From Leptospira limi (lineage in GTDB: Bacteria; Spirochaetota; Leptospiria; Leptospirales; Leptospiraceae): DNA of 64,000 nucleotides. The stretch lies in NCBI RefSeq assembly GCF_026151395.1, contig NZ_JAMQPV010000001.1, positions 558,001 through 622,000 of the forward strand, read 5' to 3'. This document shows positions 27,524 through 37,229 of this stretch, piece by piece; position 1 is the first letter of the stretch; the number at the start of each line of letters is the position of its first letter. Made by a program: the position numbers and the translations under genes. The notes under the pieces were generated by a model. That model was not told the DNA's origin. It did not search any database and was given only the letters and a program-made list of their open reading frames with translations.

Positions 27524-30166
27524 ATGAAACAACTATTCAGCATTTTTACTCTTGGAAGTTTACTATTCTTAATCCATTGTAAGTTTAACCAACCAAACTA
27601 TCACCTTACTTTACAAGAAGCTGAATACCGATACGAGACCATTGAAAATATAAAATACAATTTAGAAATCAATCTCTCACCTAAAGAAAGTTTTACGGGG
27701 AAAGTTAACATCCAGTTTGTTGGAAAAAAAATCAGAGACTTACGTTTGGATTATTTCCAAGGAGAAATCAAATCCATCATTTTGAATGGAGAGGCGCTTA
27801 CTGATTTTGAATATAAAAAAGGACAAATCCAACTTCCTTCGAATCGATTGATGATTGGAAACAACACAGTTTCTGTTTCCTTTGAAACACCTTATGCCAA
27901 AACGGGGAATGGACTCCACAAATTCCTAGACCCTGACGATAAAGAAACATATATCTACTCACAATTTGAAGCATTCCACGCAAATAAAATGTTTCCATGT
28001 TTTGACCAACCAGATCTAAAGGCAACCTTCCAACTCCAAGTAACAGCACCAAAAAATTGGAAAGTAATCTCCACAACTCTTCCCACATCACAAAACAAAT
28101 CGGAAAATCCAGAAGAAGTCTTACACCAATTCCCTGAATCGAAAAAAATTTCAACTTATGTGTTTTCCTTACACGCAGGTCCATACCAAGTTTGGGAAGA
28201 CAAGGCTGAATCCATTCCACTTCGCCTTTTTGTTCGTAAATCTCTCGCGAAATATGTAGAGCCAAAAGATTGGTTTACGTTTACAAAAGAAGGATTTGCT
28301 TTTTTTAATTCTTACTTCGGGATTCCTTATCCATTCGAAAAATACGACCAAGTCATTGTGCCTGAATTTAATTTTGGAGCCATGGAAAATGTAGCGGCCG
28401 TTACCTTTTCGGAACGATTTGTCTCACGTTCTCCGATGACACGTTCACAAAGAGAAAATTTATCCGATGTGATTTTACATGAAATGGCACATATGTGGTT
28501 CGGGGACTTAGTCACAATGAAATGGTGGAATGGACTCTGGTTAAACGAAAGTTTTGCTACTTACATGGCAAGTTTAGCCCAAGCTAAAAATTCCGAATTC
28601 CAAGAAACATGGATTAGTTTTTTTGAAAAAATGAAACAATGGGCTTATGAAGAAGATGGTTATAGCACAAACCATCCAGTAGAAGCAAAGGTAAATGATA
28701 CCGAAGAAGCATTTACACAGTTTGATGGCATTACCTATGGAAAAGGTGCTTCTGTAATCAAACAATTAGTGTTTTTTATAGGGGAAGAAAGTTTTCAAAA
28801 AGGAGTTCAAAACTATTTACGAAAATACTCTTATTCCAATTCTACTTTACTCGATTTTTTAAAAGAACTCGAATTTGTGAGTGGGTTCTCTATGAAAAAA
28901 TGGTCCAAAGATTGGTTAGAGACTAAAGGTACAAATCAAATTGAACTCACAACCGTTTGTGCAGATAATCATCTATATGGAAAAATTATCCAATCAGCTC
29001 CTGGACCTGAGAACAAACTACGTGATCATAAAACAATTTTAGGTCTCTATTTTTTTGATAAAACCAACAAACAAGTTTCATACGAACAATTCCCTGTTGT
29101 TTATTCCGGTAGATCGAGTGAAGCCATTCTAGAAGTAAAATCCTGCCCTGATTATGTTTTGTTCAATGCCGAAGATCATGACTTTGTGATTTGGAAATGG
29201 ACAGATGTTAATAAACAAAATTTAGAATTTGTATTGGAGTATGACAAAGACCCAATGCGAAAACTTATCTTATGGACTGACTACTTCAGACAAGTTTCAC
29301 TTGCAAACATCACATTCGATGAATTTAAAGACAGTTCAGTTCGTTTGTACCAAATCGAAACTGATACAAAAATCAAACGATGGATTTTATCCAAGTTAGC
29401 GAGTGATAACGGTTATACATACCTAACTAGCCGATTTTGGTTTCCAGAATCCAAACGTAACGCGAATTTAGATTCCTTACAAAATTTTCTTTTAGATGAG
29501 TTAAAAAAAGTAAAAGCGGGAAGTGATGAACAAAGGTATTTATTTCTGTCACTCATCGATTCAACTTATACCGAAGTGAGCCAAAAAAGATTATATGATA
29601 TTTTGGAGAATAAACTCAGTTTTTCAGGCCTAAAACTCGATCAAGACTTACGTTGGAGTATGATCATCAAACTTAGTTCTCTCGAACAAGACCGAAATAA
29701 AATTCAATCCTTCATTGATCGTGAAAAAAAATTGGATCCTTCCAGTCGAGGTGTGAATTCAAGTTTAGCAGCAGAAGCTTCAGAACCAAATCCAGAAGTT
29801 AAACAAAAATGGATTCAAGTCTTATTAAATCCAAAGACTAGTAACCTTTCCTCTTCTACACTTAGAGTGGTTTCCTATTCTTTATTTCCAGAATACCAAA
29901 AAAACATCCAACTTCAATTTTTAGACCAATACTTTGATGCTTTGGACAAGTTCCAACATACAGATGATGAAAACTACTTGGATGCATTTGCAAAAAGTTT
30001 AACACCCGATTTTTGTACGGATGAAACTTTATTAATCTTAAAAAAATTCACAAACAATCACCCAAAATTGCCAGTACCAGTGAAAAAAACCTTACTAAAA
30101 CAAATCGATTCAGAGAAGAAATGCATTCAAATGAAATACAAACATAAAGAATTAATGACTCAATAA
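27524..30166 (+). CDS. M1-family aminopeptidase lipoprotein
   Basis: An 880-residue zinc metallopeptidase. I start at the ATG at 27524 with AAGGAAAA upstream; the longer frame lies inside the amidase gene. The leader FTLGSLLFLIHC has a lipobox, so unlike cytoplasmic PepN this one is probably membrane-anchored on the periplasmic or surface side. GAMEN (285-289) binds the substrate N-terminus. The zinc site is HEMAH (319-323) and Glu342 in NESFATY. The C-terminal half is an ERAP-like helical domain. It lies between the amidase and two TRL-like lipoproteins in one plus-strand run. Confidence 0.93.
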   Translation: MKQLFSIFTLGSLLFLIHCKFNQPNYHLTLQEAEYRYETIENIKYNLEINLSPKESFTGKVNIQFVGKKIRDLRLDYFQGEIKSIILNGEALTDFEYKKGQIQLPSNRLMIGNNTVSVSFETPYAKTGNGLHKFLDPDDKETYIYSQFEAFHANKMFPCFDQPDLKATFQLQVTAPKNWKVISTTLPTSQNKSENPEEVLHQFPESKKISTYVFSLHAGPYQVWEDKAESIPLRLFVRKSLAKYVEPKDWFTFTKEGFAFFNSYFGIPYPFEKYDQVIVPEFNFGAMENVAAVTFSERFVSRSPMTRSQRENLSDVILHEMAHMWFGDLVTMKWWNGLWLNESFATYMASLAQAKNSEFQETWISFFEKMKQWAYEEDGYSTNHPVEAKVNDTEEAFTQFDGITYGKGASVIKQLVFFIGEESFQKGVQNYLRKYSYSNSTLLDFLKELEFVSGFSMKKWSKDWLETKGTNQIELTTVCADNHLYGKIIQSAPGPENKLRDHKTILGLYFFDKTNKQVSYEQFPVVYSGRSSEAILEVKSCPDYVLFNAEDHDFVIWKWTDVNKQNLEFVLEYDKDPMRKLILWTDYFRQVSLANITFDEFKDSSVRLYQIETDTKIKRWILSKLASDNGYTYLTSRFWFPESKRNANLDSLQNFLLDELKKVKAGSDEQRYLFLSLIDSTYTEVSQKRLYDILENKLSFSGLKLDQDLRWSMIIKLSSLEQDRNKIQSFIDREKKLDPSSRGVNSSLAAEASEPNPEVKQKWIQVLLNPKTSNLSSSTLRVVSYSLFPEYQKNIQLQFLDQYFDALDKFQHTDDENYLDAFAKSLTPDFCTDETLLILKKFTNNHPKLPVPVKKTLLKQIDSEKKCIQMKYKHKELMTQ

Positions 30167-30177
30167 AGGATCAAACT

Positions 30178-30504
30178 TTGGTTCAAAAAAAAATATTATT
30201 GAGTTTCATATTGTTGATTCTACTTCAGCTGTTTTTTGTTAGTTGTGCATCACCAGGATTTGGTCCAAGGGGATTTATTTTTACAAAAACAAAAATCGGC
30301 GTATTTGGTACAGGAGAACCTTCTAAAAGACGAGTCACTTCCTGTGTCCATTCCATTCTTGGATTATTTTCATTTGGAAATGCATCCTTTGAATTTCTAA
30401 AATCTAGGTCCAAAATCCAAACTGTCACTGAAACCAATTGGACAACTCTTGTTGTACTTGGTGTGTATGCCAACCTATGTGTTGAGATCTCTGGAAACGA
30501 GTGA
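30178..30504 (+). CDS. TRL-like small lipoprotein (1)
   Basis: A 108-residue lipoprotein with a TTG start behind AAAGGA. The leader LLILLQLFFVSCASPGFG has a lipobox. The mature part follows the TRL-like pattern: GFGPRGFIFT, a Cys, LGLFSFGNASFEFLKSRSKI, and a terminal CVEISG. Function of the family is unknown. Eleven bases follow the M1 gene, and the stop overlaps the next gene (GTGA). Confidence 0.78.
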   Translation: MVQKKILLSFILLILLQLFFVSCASPGFGPRGFIFTKTKIGVFGTGEPSKRRVTSCVHSILGLFSFGNASFEFLKSRSKIQTVTETNWTTLVVLGVYANLCVEISGNE

Positions 30505-30845
30505 AAGTGAAACTTCAAAAGATTCAATTTTATTTTGTCTTTTTGATCCTCTTAGGATACCTTAGCTCTTGCGCTAATTTAGGCCAACCACAAGGTTTAG
30601 GTCCAACAGGGCTTCTATATGCTTCCTATACAATTGCTGTTTCGGAAAGACCTCTCCCTAAACAGTCATTAAAACAAGGAAAAGCATGCTTAAAACGGAT
30701 TGGATTCTTTTATGTGACGGGAGATGGTAGCATTTTATCAGCAGCACAAGAGGGAGGAATCCAAGAAGTGTTCCGAATCGAAAAAGAGGCAACGAATTAC
30801 CTCTCTCTCTATTCTACTTTATGTACGGTTGTTTGGGGGATTTAG
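30501..30845 (+). CDS. TRL-like small lipoprotein (2)
   Basis: A 114-residue paralogue of the gene just before it. GTG start at 30501 overlapping that gene's TGA. Lipobox in [12 protein letters not shown]. Family pattern: [41 protein letters not shown] and CTVVWG at the C-terminus. Its end overlaps by four bases the convergent GDPD gene. Confidence 0.78.
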   Translation: MKVKLQKIQFYFVFLILLGYLSSCANLGQPQGLGPTGLLYASYTIAVSERPLPKQSLKQGKACLKRIGFFYVTGDGSILSAAQEGGIQEVFRIEKEATNYLSLYSTLCTVVWGI

Positions 30846-31801
30846 TTCTTTTTACGAACCACTTTATCTAACATATCTGGATAATCGGATATAATTCCAT
30901 CAACACCACAAGTTACCAAACGATTCATTTCCTTTTCGGTATTAACCGTCCAAGGAATCACCATCATCCCTTTGTCATGAGATGTTTTGACAAATCTTGG
31001 TGTTACATATAAAAAATATGGTGAAACGATATCTGCTTGTTTCTCTATTGCTAAACCAAGAATTGTCTCCCTATATCCATTCCCAAGTCCAATGGTCATT
31101 AAAAATCCTTGGAAGTATGTTGGTACGAACAACGCACTAGTTTTAATTTTTGAATTCTTTAGTTTCGACACTGAAAGTGTTCTCATATCAAATGATTGGA
31201 TTGTCGAACGCTCTACCACTTTATATTTTTCTATGATTTGAATGAGTTTTTCAGTATGTTCTTTGACTAAACTATCAGGTGCGGATCCATCATCTGGAAA
31301 TTTGGTTTCGATATTGAATTCATAAACTTCTTTCGTTTTTTTTTCGTGTTTCAAAACTAATTCAAAAAATTCTTCGAGTGATAAAAGTTTTGTTCCAGGT
31401 ACAGGAATTTGTTTTGGAAAATTAGGATTTTGTTTAGAACCACAATCTAATGCTTGTAATTCAGCAAGTGTAAGTTCATATAATGATTTTTTTTGGATTT
31501 GAGTTCCATCAACATTTTGGCAAATGACTGGATTGGTATCAGAATCATGATGGATGACCACACGTTTGTCTTTTGTTAAAACGGTATCTAATTCTAAAGT
31601 AACCATTTTATATTTGATTGCTTCTTCAAACGCCGGCCATGTATTTTCTGGTTTTAATCCGCGTGCACCACGGTGTCCCTGTAAGTCGATGTCTTTACGC
31701 AAACGATTGGGAGTTTCAACTGTAGCACAATTCACAACTAACAAACTAAAAAAACTCACGGCTATGTAGAGTTTACTAAATGAGAGAATCAATTTCATCA
31801 A
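30842..31801 (-). CDS. Glycerophosphodiester phosphodiesterase lipoprotein
   Basis: A 319-residue GDPD-domain enzyme. Leader with lipobox SLLVVNC. Catalytic and Ca/Mg-binding elements are [14 protein letters not shown] (His and Arg, near residue 43), [10 protein letters not shown] and VIHHDSD, with [13 protein letters not shown] and [11 protein letters not shown] at the end of the barrel. It hydrolyses glycerophosphodiesters to glycerol-3-phosphate and an alcohol, probably in the periplasm or at the surface, supplying glycerol and phosphate from lipids. A GlpQ-type name is not certain. Confidence 0.92.
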   Translation of the reverse strand: MMKLILSFSKLYIAVSFFSLLVVNCATVETPNRLRKDIDLQGHRGARGLKPENTWPAFEEAIKYKMVTLELDTVLTKDKRVVIHHDSDTNPVICQNVDGTQIQKKSLYELTLAELQALDCGSKQNPNFPKQIPVPGTKLLSLEEFFELVLKHEKKTKEVYEFNIETKFPDDGSAPDSLVKEHTEKLIQIIEKYKVVERSTIQSFDMRTLSVSKLKNSKIKTSALFVPTYFQGFLMTIGLGNGYRETILGLAIEKQADIVSPYFLYVTPRFVKTSHDKGMMVIPWTVNTEKEMNRLVTCGVDGIISDYPDMLDKVVRKKN

Positions 31802-31962
31802 AGGTTACCTGCTTTTGCAAAATTCCATTGATTTATTTTATTGCATCAAGTAAGAAAAAAGTTTCGATTTTACAAAAAAAATGAAATGATTCGCAGATTG
31901 AAAAATTGAATGGATTGTTTCTTTTTGTCTTCTTTTGCCAGTCTCAAAAAGGAAAAGAATGG

Positions 31963-32004
31963 AAAAAACGAGCACACCACCTACGGTAACATCGGTGGTG
32001 GCTC
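31963..32004 (-). terminator. Intrinsic terminator-like hairpin upstream of the GDPD gene
   Basis: On the minus strand, GAGC-CACCACC (32004-31994) pairs with GGTGGTG-(T)-GCTC (31981-31970) through 11 pairs with one bulged base and a 12-base loop. Six T follow after a single G. No minus-strand gene lies immediately upstream, so it could be an attenuator in the GDPD leader or the end of a small RNA. Confidence 0.55.
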
Positions 32005-32091
32005 CAGAAAGGAAATTTAGCGTAATTTCAGCGTAACGCAAATTTTCCAATCTAAGTCAACCTTATCCATGCGAATCTTATTCATCCAAAC

Positions 32092-32135
32092 CGTTCTTAA
32101 CGTTTTTGGAGCCTTTTCAGAACGTAAATAACGTT
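32092..32135. promoter_or_regulatory. AACG/CGTT palindromes before the XRE gene
   Basis: CGTT-CTT-AACG (32092-32102) and AACGT-AAATA-ACGTT (32121-32135) are two short inverted repeats sharing the AACG half-site, 26-69 bases before the XRE start. They are candidate autoregulatory operators, by inference from position only. Confidence 0.35.
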
Positions 32136-32160
32136 TTTTTACAATTTTTTTTGGGAACTC

Positions 32161-32649
32161 ATGGAAAAAGTAAATCATTTCAGAAATTATAGAGAGAGAA
32201 GAAATCTCACACGCATTCAATTATCAGAAAAATTGAATATTCCAAGATCAGCCATTGAGTTATTGGAATCAGAAGAGTGGATCCGCTCTAAATTTGATTA
32301 TGTCGTTTTAGTCTCTAAAGAGCTTGGTCTATCACTCATTGATCTCATTCGAAATGAATTTGATTACGATTTAGAAAGAGAATTTTTTAATGAGGAAGAA
32401 TTTGAAGAAATTGTCGCTCGTTATGCCAATGCGAGAGTCACTTTGATACTTTCGGAACTCAAACTTTTCTGCCGGAATGCCAAAGTACGGTTAGATGATT
32501 TTGATGTGACAGAACTTTCCTTTTCGATGGGAAGTTTGCACAAACTCATCACACTCAATCAAAAATTGGAACGTGGTGAAATTAGCACAAAGGATGCACT
32601 TGTTGAATTTCCACCGAAGTGGGGAAAATTTAGCAACCGAAGTAACTAG
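32161..32649 (+). CDS. XRE-type helix-turn-helix regulator
   Basis: A 162-residue protein with an N-terminal HTH_XRE (YRERRNLTRIQLSEKLNIPR followed by IELLESEEW, residues 10-45). A mainly helical, acidic C-terminal region of about 110 residues (EREFFNEEEFEEIVARY) may mediate dimerisation or partner binding; no known C-terminal domain is recognised. It converges with fliG (27 bases). Palindromes lie just upstream. Confidence 0.8.
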   Translation: MEKVNHFRNYRERRNLTRIQLSEKLNIPRSAIELLESEEWIRSKFDYVVLVSKELGLSLIDLIRNEFDYDLEREFFNEEEFEEIVARYANARVTLILSELKLFCRNAKVRLDDFDVTELSFSMGSLHKLITLNQKLERGEISTKDALVEFPPKWGKFSNRSN

Positions 32650-32676
32650 AGAAAAATTCGAAACGAAACCTGTGGA

Positions 32677-33690
<1,014 letters not shown>

Positions 33691-33822
33691 ACTTCGTCCC
33701 GAAATCCGTACTACTTAGTTTATCGGCGGACTCTGAAAAAAACAATGAGATTTATTCTTGAGAGAAATTTCCTACCTTCTGCCAAATTTTGTTTCTCACT
33801 GGATACGGGAATTTTTTATGTT

Positions 33823-33830
33823 GACCGGTC
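33823..33830. promoter_or_regulatory. GACCGGTC operator before the TetR gene
   Basis: A perfect 8-bp palindrome GACCGGTC with flanking context ATAGACCGGTCAAC on the minus strand, 18 bases before the TetR start codon. The B. subtilis LmrA/QdoR operators, as I recall them, share a TAGACC-RGTC core. It overlaps the place where the promoter must be, suiting autorepression. Confidence 0.6.
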
Positions 33831-33847
33831 TATTATTTTTTTAACGA

Positions 33848-34429
33848 ATGGGTTTTGTGGGCAAAAAAGGAAGTGTTACCAAACAAAGGATCATTGAGGT
33901 CATGGCCGGACTTTTGGAAGAAAACGGGTATGAAGCAACAGGCCTTAGCGAATTGGGAAGGGAAACAGATACTCCCAAAGGTTCACTGTACTTTCACTTT
34001 CCTGGTGGGAAGGAGGAACTGACAAGTCTTTCCATCTTACACTCAGGAGAACAATTAAATGAATTTTTTAATTTCATACTCTCAAAAAGTGAAAGTCCAA
34101 CTCATGCCATCAAACAAGTGTTCTCTGCTCTGGAAGATCGAATTGTAACAAGCGATTACAGAAAAGGATGTCCCATTGCCACGACAGCAATGGAAGCTGC
34201 GAATCAATCAATCCCTGTGGCAAATGCTTGTAAAGAGGTGTATGCTTTATGGTCAAAAACAATCGAATCTTACCTAATTCAAAATGGGTACAACCCGAGA
34301 GTTGCAAAAACACTTTCTGTTTCCATCCTTTCCTTATGGGAAGGAGCCCTTCTCTTGTCAAAACTCCAAAAGTCTCCCGAACCTCTTCGAATGGCTCAAA
34401 AAACCGCAGATCTTTTGCTCAAAACTTAA
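33848..34429 (+). CDS. TetR repressor, LmrA/YxaF (QdoR) subfamily
   Basis: A 193-residue repressor. The N-terminal HTH has ENGYEATGLSELGRETDTPK followed by GSLYFHFPGGKEEL (residues 22-60), which matches the LmrA/YxaF branch very closely (TGL...PKGSLYYHFPGGKEQL). The helical C-terminal ligand domain includes a Cys in KGCPIATTAMEAANQS. Such regulators repress drug efflux or flavonoid-response genes and release DNA on binding a hydrophobic ligand. Its own upstream region carries GACCGGTC. A metallo-hydrolase gene follows on the same strand at 56 bases and is a possible target. Confidence 0.9.
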   Translation: MGFVGKKGSVTKQRIIEVMAGLLEENGYEATGLSELGRETDTPKGSLYFHFPGGKEELTSLSILHSGEQLNEFFNFILSKSESPTHAIKQVFSALEDRIVTSDYRKGCPIATTAMEAANQSIPVANACKEVYALWSKTIESYLIQNGYNPRVAKTLSVSILSLWEGALLLSKLQKSPEPLRMAQKTADLLLKT

Positions 34430-34485
34430 AATGAAAAACGATTTCATCTAGAATTCAAAATCAACGTTACAATTAAATATAGGAA

Positions 34486-35481
34486 ATGAAACAAATGAAA
34501 CCTCTATCAAAACAAAAGTCCATCTCGATACTTACCATCATTGTCTTGGTATGTTTTACATTGTATTTTTTAGGATATCCGAATGAAAACATCCAATGGG
34601 ATGTATCTTCAAATCCAATCACTAACCAAATTCCTAAACCGAAGGGTAAATCCAATTTGGTATTTTCCATCTTAAAAACGGGAGAAGCAAAAACTCTAGA
34701 AGGGTTTGTGATTGAAGGTGGCTCAATTTTGAAAATGGTCACTGTTTCCCATTCCAGTTTTTACATCCAACACCCAAAGGGAAATTTTCTTTTTGATACT
34801 GGCCTTGGAACCAATATCGAAGAACAGTTCGCCGTATTTCCTTTTTACTTAAAACTATTAATGGAATACAAACTGATTGAAACAACAAAATCCCAATTAC
34901 AATCCAATAAAGTTGATATCAATTCGATTGAAGATGTATTTTTTTCACACCTACATTGGGACCATGCCAGTGGGCTTAAGGATTTTCCAAATGCAAAGAT
35001 TCATAGTGTGAAAGAAGAATTAAACAATCCAAAGATTGAATTAGGTTACATTCCTTCACAATATGAAGGTGAATCGGTAAAATGGAAATATTTAAATTTT
35101 TCAAATACACCTTATGCATCTTATGCGAAAAGTATCGATTGGTATGGAGATGGAACTGTTGTTTTTGTTCCTATGAAAGGTCATAGTGAAGGTTCAGTTG
35201 GTTTATTTTTACATACAGAAAATGGAGAAACATACTTTTTAACAGGTGATATTGTTTGGCGGAAAGAAGGATTTGTGAATCTCAAACACAAACCTCGTGG
35301 CGCAAGATGGATTGTCGATTTTGATACAAAAGAGTTAGGAGAAGAAATCGCTCGTGTCCATCAGCTTCTAATCGATAACCCTGGACTCAAAGTGATCCCT
35401 GCCCATGACTATGATTCACAATTCCCGCTTGGGTTTTATCCAAAAGTAATTGGTGGAACCAAACTTTTGACAATGGAGTGA
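34486..35481 (+). CDS. Metallo-beta-lactamase-fold hydrolase, membrane-anchored or secreted
   Basis: A 331-residue protein. The N-terminal hydrophobic segment ISILTIIVLVCFTLYFLGYP is a signal anchor. The MBL metal motif HLHWDHASG (HxHxDH) is near residue 156. FVPMKGHSEGSVGLFLH, TGDIVW and IPAHDYD supply the remaining ligands. The arrangement resembles N-acyl-homoserine lactonases and related quorum-quenching lactonases, but the substrate is not certain. ATAGGAA lies before the ATG. It follows the TetR gene by 56 bases. Confidence 0.87.
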   Translation: MKQMKPLSKQKSISILTIIVLVCFTLYFLGYPNENIQWDVSSNPITNQIPKPKGKSNLVFSILKTGEAKTLEGFVIEGGSILKMVTVSHSSFYIQHPKGNFLFDTGLGTNIEEQFAVFPFYLKLLMEYKLIETTKSQLQSNKVDINSIEDVFFSHLHWDHASGLKDFPNAKIHSVKEELNNPKIELGYIPSQYEGESVKWKYLNFSNTPYASYAKSIDWYGDGTVVFVPMKGHSEGSVGLFLHTENGETYFLTGDIVWRKEGFVNLKHKPRGARWIVDFDTKELGEEIARVHQLLIDNPGLKVIPAHDYDSQFPLGFYPKVIGGTKLLTME

Positions 35482-35507
35482 TCAACAAAATTAGAAAGGT
35501 AAAATCC

Positions 35508-35562
35508 ATTGGGGTTTCAAAATCAATGAAAGAAACTGAAAATCATATTTAGATTCCCCAAT
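35508..35562. repeat. Inverted repeat between convergent genes
   Basis: ATTGGGG (35508-35514) and CCCCAAT (35556-35562) can pair across a 41-base loop, between the MBL gene and the convergent membrane-protein gene. A weak terminator structure at best. Confidence 0.25.
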
Positions 35563-35575
35563 CCAAATTTTAAGA

Positions 35576-36190
35576 TTACCCGTTTGTATCTTTGTTTTCC
35601 GTCTCCACCGACTTCTTTTGGAGTAACAGTCCTTTGATCCCTTGTAAGGATTGTTCCAATCGTTCGATTTCTTTTTGAATGGAGTCTCGATTTTCTTGGA
35701 TCACATTGTGATAACCATGTGCTTTGCCCATAAACTCGTGGTAGTCAAGTGATACTTGGTGGAGAGCTGCATCCCATTGTTTGGGAGCAATTCGTCTTTT
35801 TTTCCAATAAACCTTTTTGCCAATACCATAGAGCCATTGGCCCATACCAATAGCATGTAAAGGCACAAGGATATACAACGAAGCAATGATGACCTTGCTA
35901 TAGGATACTTCTTTGGCAAACAAACCCCAAAAGTAGAGCCAAAGTGCAGAAAGAAAAACTACCGAAACAGTCAAATTGGCTTTTGGTGTACTTGGAGAGA
36001 TTGAGTTAAAAATAGAAAGGAGGATGACAGAAAAGATTAGTAAAAGGAGAACTTCCCAGGGGACTAATGTAAAAAATAAATCCCAAAACTTTTGAAAGTT
36101 TTCCCAACTGGTTTTGATCTGATTGATCGTAGTTTGGATTTCAACAATTTGGTTTTGGATTTTTTGAAAGAAGTCTGTGATCGCTGACAT
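35576..36190 (-). CDS. Membrane protein with coiled-coil ends, unknown function
   Basis: About 204 residues from the ATG at 36190 (MSAITDFFQKIQNQIVEIQT). An N-terminal amphipathic helix is followed by two to three membrane segments (VPWEVLLLLIFSVILLSIF; LTVSVVFLSALWLYFWGLFA; VIIASLYILVPLHAIGMG) and a C-terminal coiled coil (QENRDSIQKEIERLEQSLQG). No family recognised. Its start codon overlaps that of the divergent gene in a CATG. Confidence 0.68.
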   Translation of the reverse strand: MSAITDFFQKIQNQIVEIQTTINQIKTSWENFQKFWDLFFTLVPWEVLLLLIFSVILLSIFNSISPSTPKANLTVSVVFLSALWLYFWGLFAKEVSYSKVIIASLYILVPLHAIGMGQWLYGIGKKVYWKKRRIAPKQWDAALHQVSLDYHEFMGKAHGYHNVIQENRDSIQKEIERLEQSLQGIKGLLLQKKSVETENKDTNG

Positions 36191-37229
36191 GAACCAAATA
36201 CTAAACAAAATCAAAAATCAGGCAAGTGGTTTCTTTGTCCGATTTATCTCACCAAGCACCACAAAAAATTTACTCGTATTGTATGCGATTTTGGTGATAC
36301 CATTTTTCGTTTATCACGAATCCCATCTTCCATGGCATTATGTGTTAGTTTTATGTTTGGTCTCTTTATTCGTCGGACTTCTCATTACTTATATAAGTTT
36401 ATATATCATCCAATTGTACTGGAGAGAAACGTTTCATCCATTGGTTGAAATTGGAGTGTTAATCCTCTTTATCTTTGCTCTTTGGTTAGCAGAAGTGTTG
36501 ATGTTTGAAGCAGGAACCGTCTTTTTATTTATCTTTGTCATCATCGCATTTTTCATTCGGATCTTACAATTAACAGAATATGCAAGGCTTTTACTTGCGT
36601 TTTGTCTTGTTGCAAGTAATGCTTTTATTTCATTTAAAGCATTGCAAGGTGCTGAGGTTTTATCTGCGTATTTATTATTTAAAAACAAATACCAAATAGA
36701 AGAAAAAAACTTAAACAATTGGGTTATCACCAATGAAAAAGAACATTGGAATGAAGAACTTCAATTTGGTTTTACATTACCAGAGGGAATGTTTTTTTAT
36801 AAACCAGATGATCTAACCTTGGAAAACAAAACAGGTGTAGGTCAAATTGCTGGTCTTTTATCATTTAGCGATCATGATGCAGAACGGTATCCATTTGTAA
36901 GGATTTTTTATTTTCCTGATTATGTTGGGTTTCAAAAAGAACAAGCGATCCAAGAATTTTCAGAATTTTTAAAAATACAAGTCAGTAAAGGTGACATCGA
37001 GGACTTACAAGAAATCCAACAAAAAGAAATCGAAGAATTTATCTTAGTCAGTAAATTTTGGACATTTTATGATTTGTTACGGCCCCGTTATTCAAAAACA
37101 GGTTTTATGATCATAGAAACAAATAATCACGATAAACTTTTGTTACATATTACTGAAAATTTAGAAAAAGGAGAAATTCACGAATCAGTCATTCGTGAAT
37201 TTTTAGCATCAATTCGATTCAGAAATTGA
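36189..37229 (+). CDS. Multi-pass membrane protein, unknown function
   Basis: About 346 residues from the ATG at 36189 (a GTG at 36177 is possible). Residues 25-160 contain about five membrane helices (LLVLYAILVIPFFVYHES; VLVLCLVSLFVGLLITYIS; IGVLILFIFALWLAEVLMF). The C-terminal 180 residues are soluble and charged, with GFTLPEGMFFYKPDD and DIEDLQEIQQKEIEEF. No family recognised. It probably works with the divergent membrane gene. Its last 21 bases overlap the convergent M23 gene. Confidence 0.72.
   Translation: MNQILNKIKNQASGFFVRFISPSTTKNLLVLYAILVIPFFVYHESHLPWHYVLVLCLVSLFVGLLITYISLYIIQLYWRETFHPLVEIGVLILFIFALWLAEVLMFEAGTVFLFIFVIIAFFIRILQLTEYARLLLAFCLVASNAFISFKALQGAEVLSAYLLFKNKYQIEEKNLNNWVITNEKEHWNEELQFGFTLPEGMFFYKPDDLTLENKTGVGQIAGLLSFSDHDAERYPFVRIFYFPDYVGFQKEQAIQEFSEFLKIQVSKGDIEDLQEIQQKEIEEFILVSKFWTFYDLLRPRYSKTGFMIIETNNHDKLLLHITENLEKGEIHESVIREFLASIRFRN

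Larger units (their letters stand above)
31802..32160. other. Structured intergenic region between GDPD and XRE genes
   Basis: No gene is convincing in this 359-base stretch. It is AT-rich next to the GDPD start, contains a minus-strand terminator-like hairpin at 31963-32004 and two AACG/CGTT palindromes at 32092-32102 and 32121-32135. The minus-strand ORF of about 70 codons here (31838-32050) runs straight through the hairpin and has no recognisable features. Confidence 0.6.

Noticed and set aside
27798..28265. 155-codon minus-strand ORF inside the M1 aminopeptidase gene
   Set aside because: It lies wholly opposite a strongly supported gene with intact catalytic motifs, and has no motif of its own.
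31838..32050. 70-codon minus-strand ORF upstream of the GDPD gene
   Set aside because: It spans the terminator-like hairpin at 31963-32004 and has no features of a real protein.
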